Source: Theristus sp. LFF4_11
Lineage: Eukaryota > Nematoda > Chromadorea > Monhysterida > Xyalidae
DNA length: 64,000 nucleotides
NCBI GenBank assembly: GCA_030248135.1
Contig: JASANC010004507.1
Location: 1-64,000, forward strand
Reading direction: 5' to 3'
Of the stretch, positions 62,801-64,000 are shown piece after piece (the first letter of the stretch is position 1; each line of letters opens with the position of its first letter). Both the position numbers and the translations under genes were made by a program. The notes beneath the pieces were generated by a model. The model made no database searches and had not been told where the DNA came from. It saw only the letters and a list, made by a program, of their open reading frames with translations.

Positions 62801-63877
62801 GAGGAATGACGACGGGGATTTTTATTTTCAAAATGATTTGTTGGTTTTCGATCAGATGTTGCTTGCAATAAAGTCTTGTAGGTTCCTGATCCTAAGCCAA
62901 GCTTGAAGCATTTTTCATGACGTGAAAAAGAATCAAATTGATTTTCGCAATTTTTTTGTGTTAAATAGAAATAGGACCACCTCCACAGTACAGTACACCT
63001 CCACAGGACTTGACGCCAAAAAACGAGCACGTTCACCTTCAAGTTGTATGTGTGTATGGCGATTCTGTGCATTTCGGCCAGCACCTGCCCAAAAGCCTTA
63101 AGGCCCGTTTAGCCGTCCGTATTTGCATCCGGCACGGCACGGCACGTCACGTCAAACCTCGTTTATGCTGCAAAAAAGAGCAATCCGGCACGTCACGGCA
63201 CGTCACTTCACGGCACGTCATCGTTTATGCGTCCGTATCTGTCTGCACGTCGACGCACGTCGCCGTACGGACGCATAAACGAGCAAAAATTCTAAAACCA
63301 TGCGGCACGTCACTTCATCTCACGTCATCGTTTATGCGTCCGTGTCTGTCTGTACGGCGACGTGCGTCAACGTCCGGACGGCTAAACGGGCCTTTAGACG
63401 CAGAAGAGAGCTTACCTGGACTGGACCGCCTCATAAATGAACTGCCCCTTTTGAAACACCCAATAATTGAATTTGAAACTCAGTTCAAAGTTACTGAACT
63501 CGATTCCGCAAAGTTCAACAAAAAAGTTTCAAAAACAACACAACAACAACTTCAGTTATCTCGAAGACGAACGAGTGGCGATCATGGCGCAGAACCGCGA
63601 GTTCATGAAGGAACTCCGGCGGAATCGCGATTTCATGTCCGCGCTGCAACGGGACTCGTTCAATCGACAGCTGGAGCGGGAATATCAGAAGGAGAAGAAA
63701 CTGTGGAAGAAGAAATCGAGCAGTTCGGCTGCATTTGGATGGTCGCCAGTTGCGAACGGCCCTCCGACTGCAGCGACCGGCGCGAGCATCAACCAGGCAC
63801 CGGTGCACCACGACGATTGTCCCCCTCTGCCGGATGGCCCCTCGATACGACCGACGTATAACGAGCACGAGCTGCTT
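59887..63877 (+). CDS. CUEDC1: CUEDC1-like CUE-domain protein, 3' end outside window
   Basis: The CUE domain binds ubiquitin; the molecular role of CUEDC1 is poorly defined. Seven phase-consistent exons give 413 codons without a stop: 59887-59925, 60277-60519, 61004-61186, 61419-61648, 61973-62096, 62697-62794 and 63556-63877. Exon 1 plus 2 read RRDEQLDFAE then AMRDFRTMFPSLSADVIES and NNGAVEDTIDQLL, a clear CUE domain with the MFP motif and the distal LL. Exon 3 has a PPPSY (PPxY-type) motif that could bind WW domains. Exon 4 has PPLVGALPDDFLRLPQQ. Exon 7 has YLEDERVAIMAQNREFMKEL and RNRDFMSALQRD, the conserved C-terminal block. Exons 5 and 6 (an RRRK stretch and an Arg/Lys/Glu-rich helix) have no obvious human counterpart. 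The last donor (63878) and the remaining C-terminus lie at or beyond the right edge. Confidence 0.9.
62310..62590. repeat. Diverged hAT-like element fragment (CUEDC1 intron 5)
   Basis: It begins GTAGCGTTGTTAAAAAA, a decayed TAGGGTTGTTAAA terminus, and includes GAATCGCATTTGATGTGC, GTTTTGGTGACCCC and CCCCTTTTCCAAACCG, all matching the elements at 56251 and 57631. Confidence 0.7.
62614..62642. repeat. TGAA microsatellite
   Basis: About seven GAAT units lie in CUEDC1 intron 5. Confidence 0.85.
62855..62990. repeat. Inverted copy of the 15090-15260 repeat (CUEDC1 intron 6)
   Basis: CAATAAAGTCTTGTAGGTTCC, CTAAGCCAAGC and GGACCACCTCCACAG are the complement of the 15.1-kb copy in the same order. 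Confidence 0.7.
63101..63393. mobile_element. Harbinger-like MITE, TTA target duplication (CUEDC1 intron 6)
   Basis: The terminal inverted repeat AGGCCCGTTTAGCCGTCCG is perfect at both ends, and TTA flanks both (63098-63100 and 63394-63396). The core repeats GGCACGTCAC several times. It is a relative of the larger element at 5236-6495 (AGGCGCGTTTAGC). It lies in an intron and opens a spurious 283-codon frame across the following exon. Confidence 0.9.
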
Positions 63878-64000
63878 GTTGGTTGGTCATGCAGGGGGCA
63901 CATTGTGTTGTGTCGTTGGTGTTGCTGGCATTTCAGGGATTTATTGGGATGGAAAGGCAATATACTTGCGTAGCATGAGCTGACTCACGCTGATTGGTCT

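Noticed and set aside
63010..63861. 283-codon open frame on the plus strand
   Set aside because: It runs through a MITE (63101-63393) and then the wrong frame of the CUEDC1 exon; the true exon starts at 63556 in another frame.

Overview
The window is nuclear DNA from a nematode. Genes are split into many exons with ordinary GT-AG introns, most of roughly 50 bp to 1.4 kb. One gene belongs to the nematode-specific MLT-10 moulting family. Five others have clear animal orthologues: DBF4, WDR81, a Patched-related protein, MMADHC and CUEDC1. I cannot name the species. All exon models were built by eye from reading frame, splice sites and phase. For each gene every exon-exon phase agrees, and the modelled protein is close to the length expected for the family.

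Layout. 1-6800 holds no gene I can support; it is a run of short DNA transposons (mariner-like, foldback, G-rich TA-target and Harbinger-like). 6808-11008 (minus) is DBF4, the Cdc7 kinase activator. 11009-15554 is intergenic and carries a 624-bp palindrome, a cluster of CCAATCA motifs and a 613-bp foldback element. 15555-32929 (plus) is a complete WDR81 (about 31 exons, about 1,896 aa) with BEACH and WD40 regions and several transposons in its introns. 34204-39330 (minus) is an MLT-10-like secreted protein. 41149-47421 (minus) is a Patched-related sterol-sensing-domain protein of about 1,213 aa. 47422-53108 is intergenic and contains a SINE and a hAT-like element with a second one nested inside it. 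53109-55481 (minus) is MMADHC, a mitochondrial/cytosolic cobalamin trafficking protein. 56243-59215 is a stack of hAT-like insertions with intact 8-bp target duplications. 59887 to the right-hand end (plus) is CUEDC1, which continues beyond the window.

The genes are unrelated housekeeping or developmental genes with no sign of an operon. WDR81 and MLT-10 are convergent; DBF4 and WDR81 are divergent. The unusual content is the repeat landscape: at least eight kinds of mobile element, many with readable terminal inverted repeats and target-site duplications, so several insertions can be placed in time order. A dispersed CCAATCAGC / GCTGATTGG motif recurs inside and outside these elements. I found no CRISPR array, rRNA or intact stand-alone tRNA gene.
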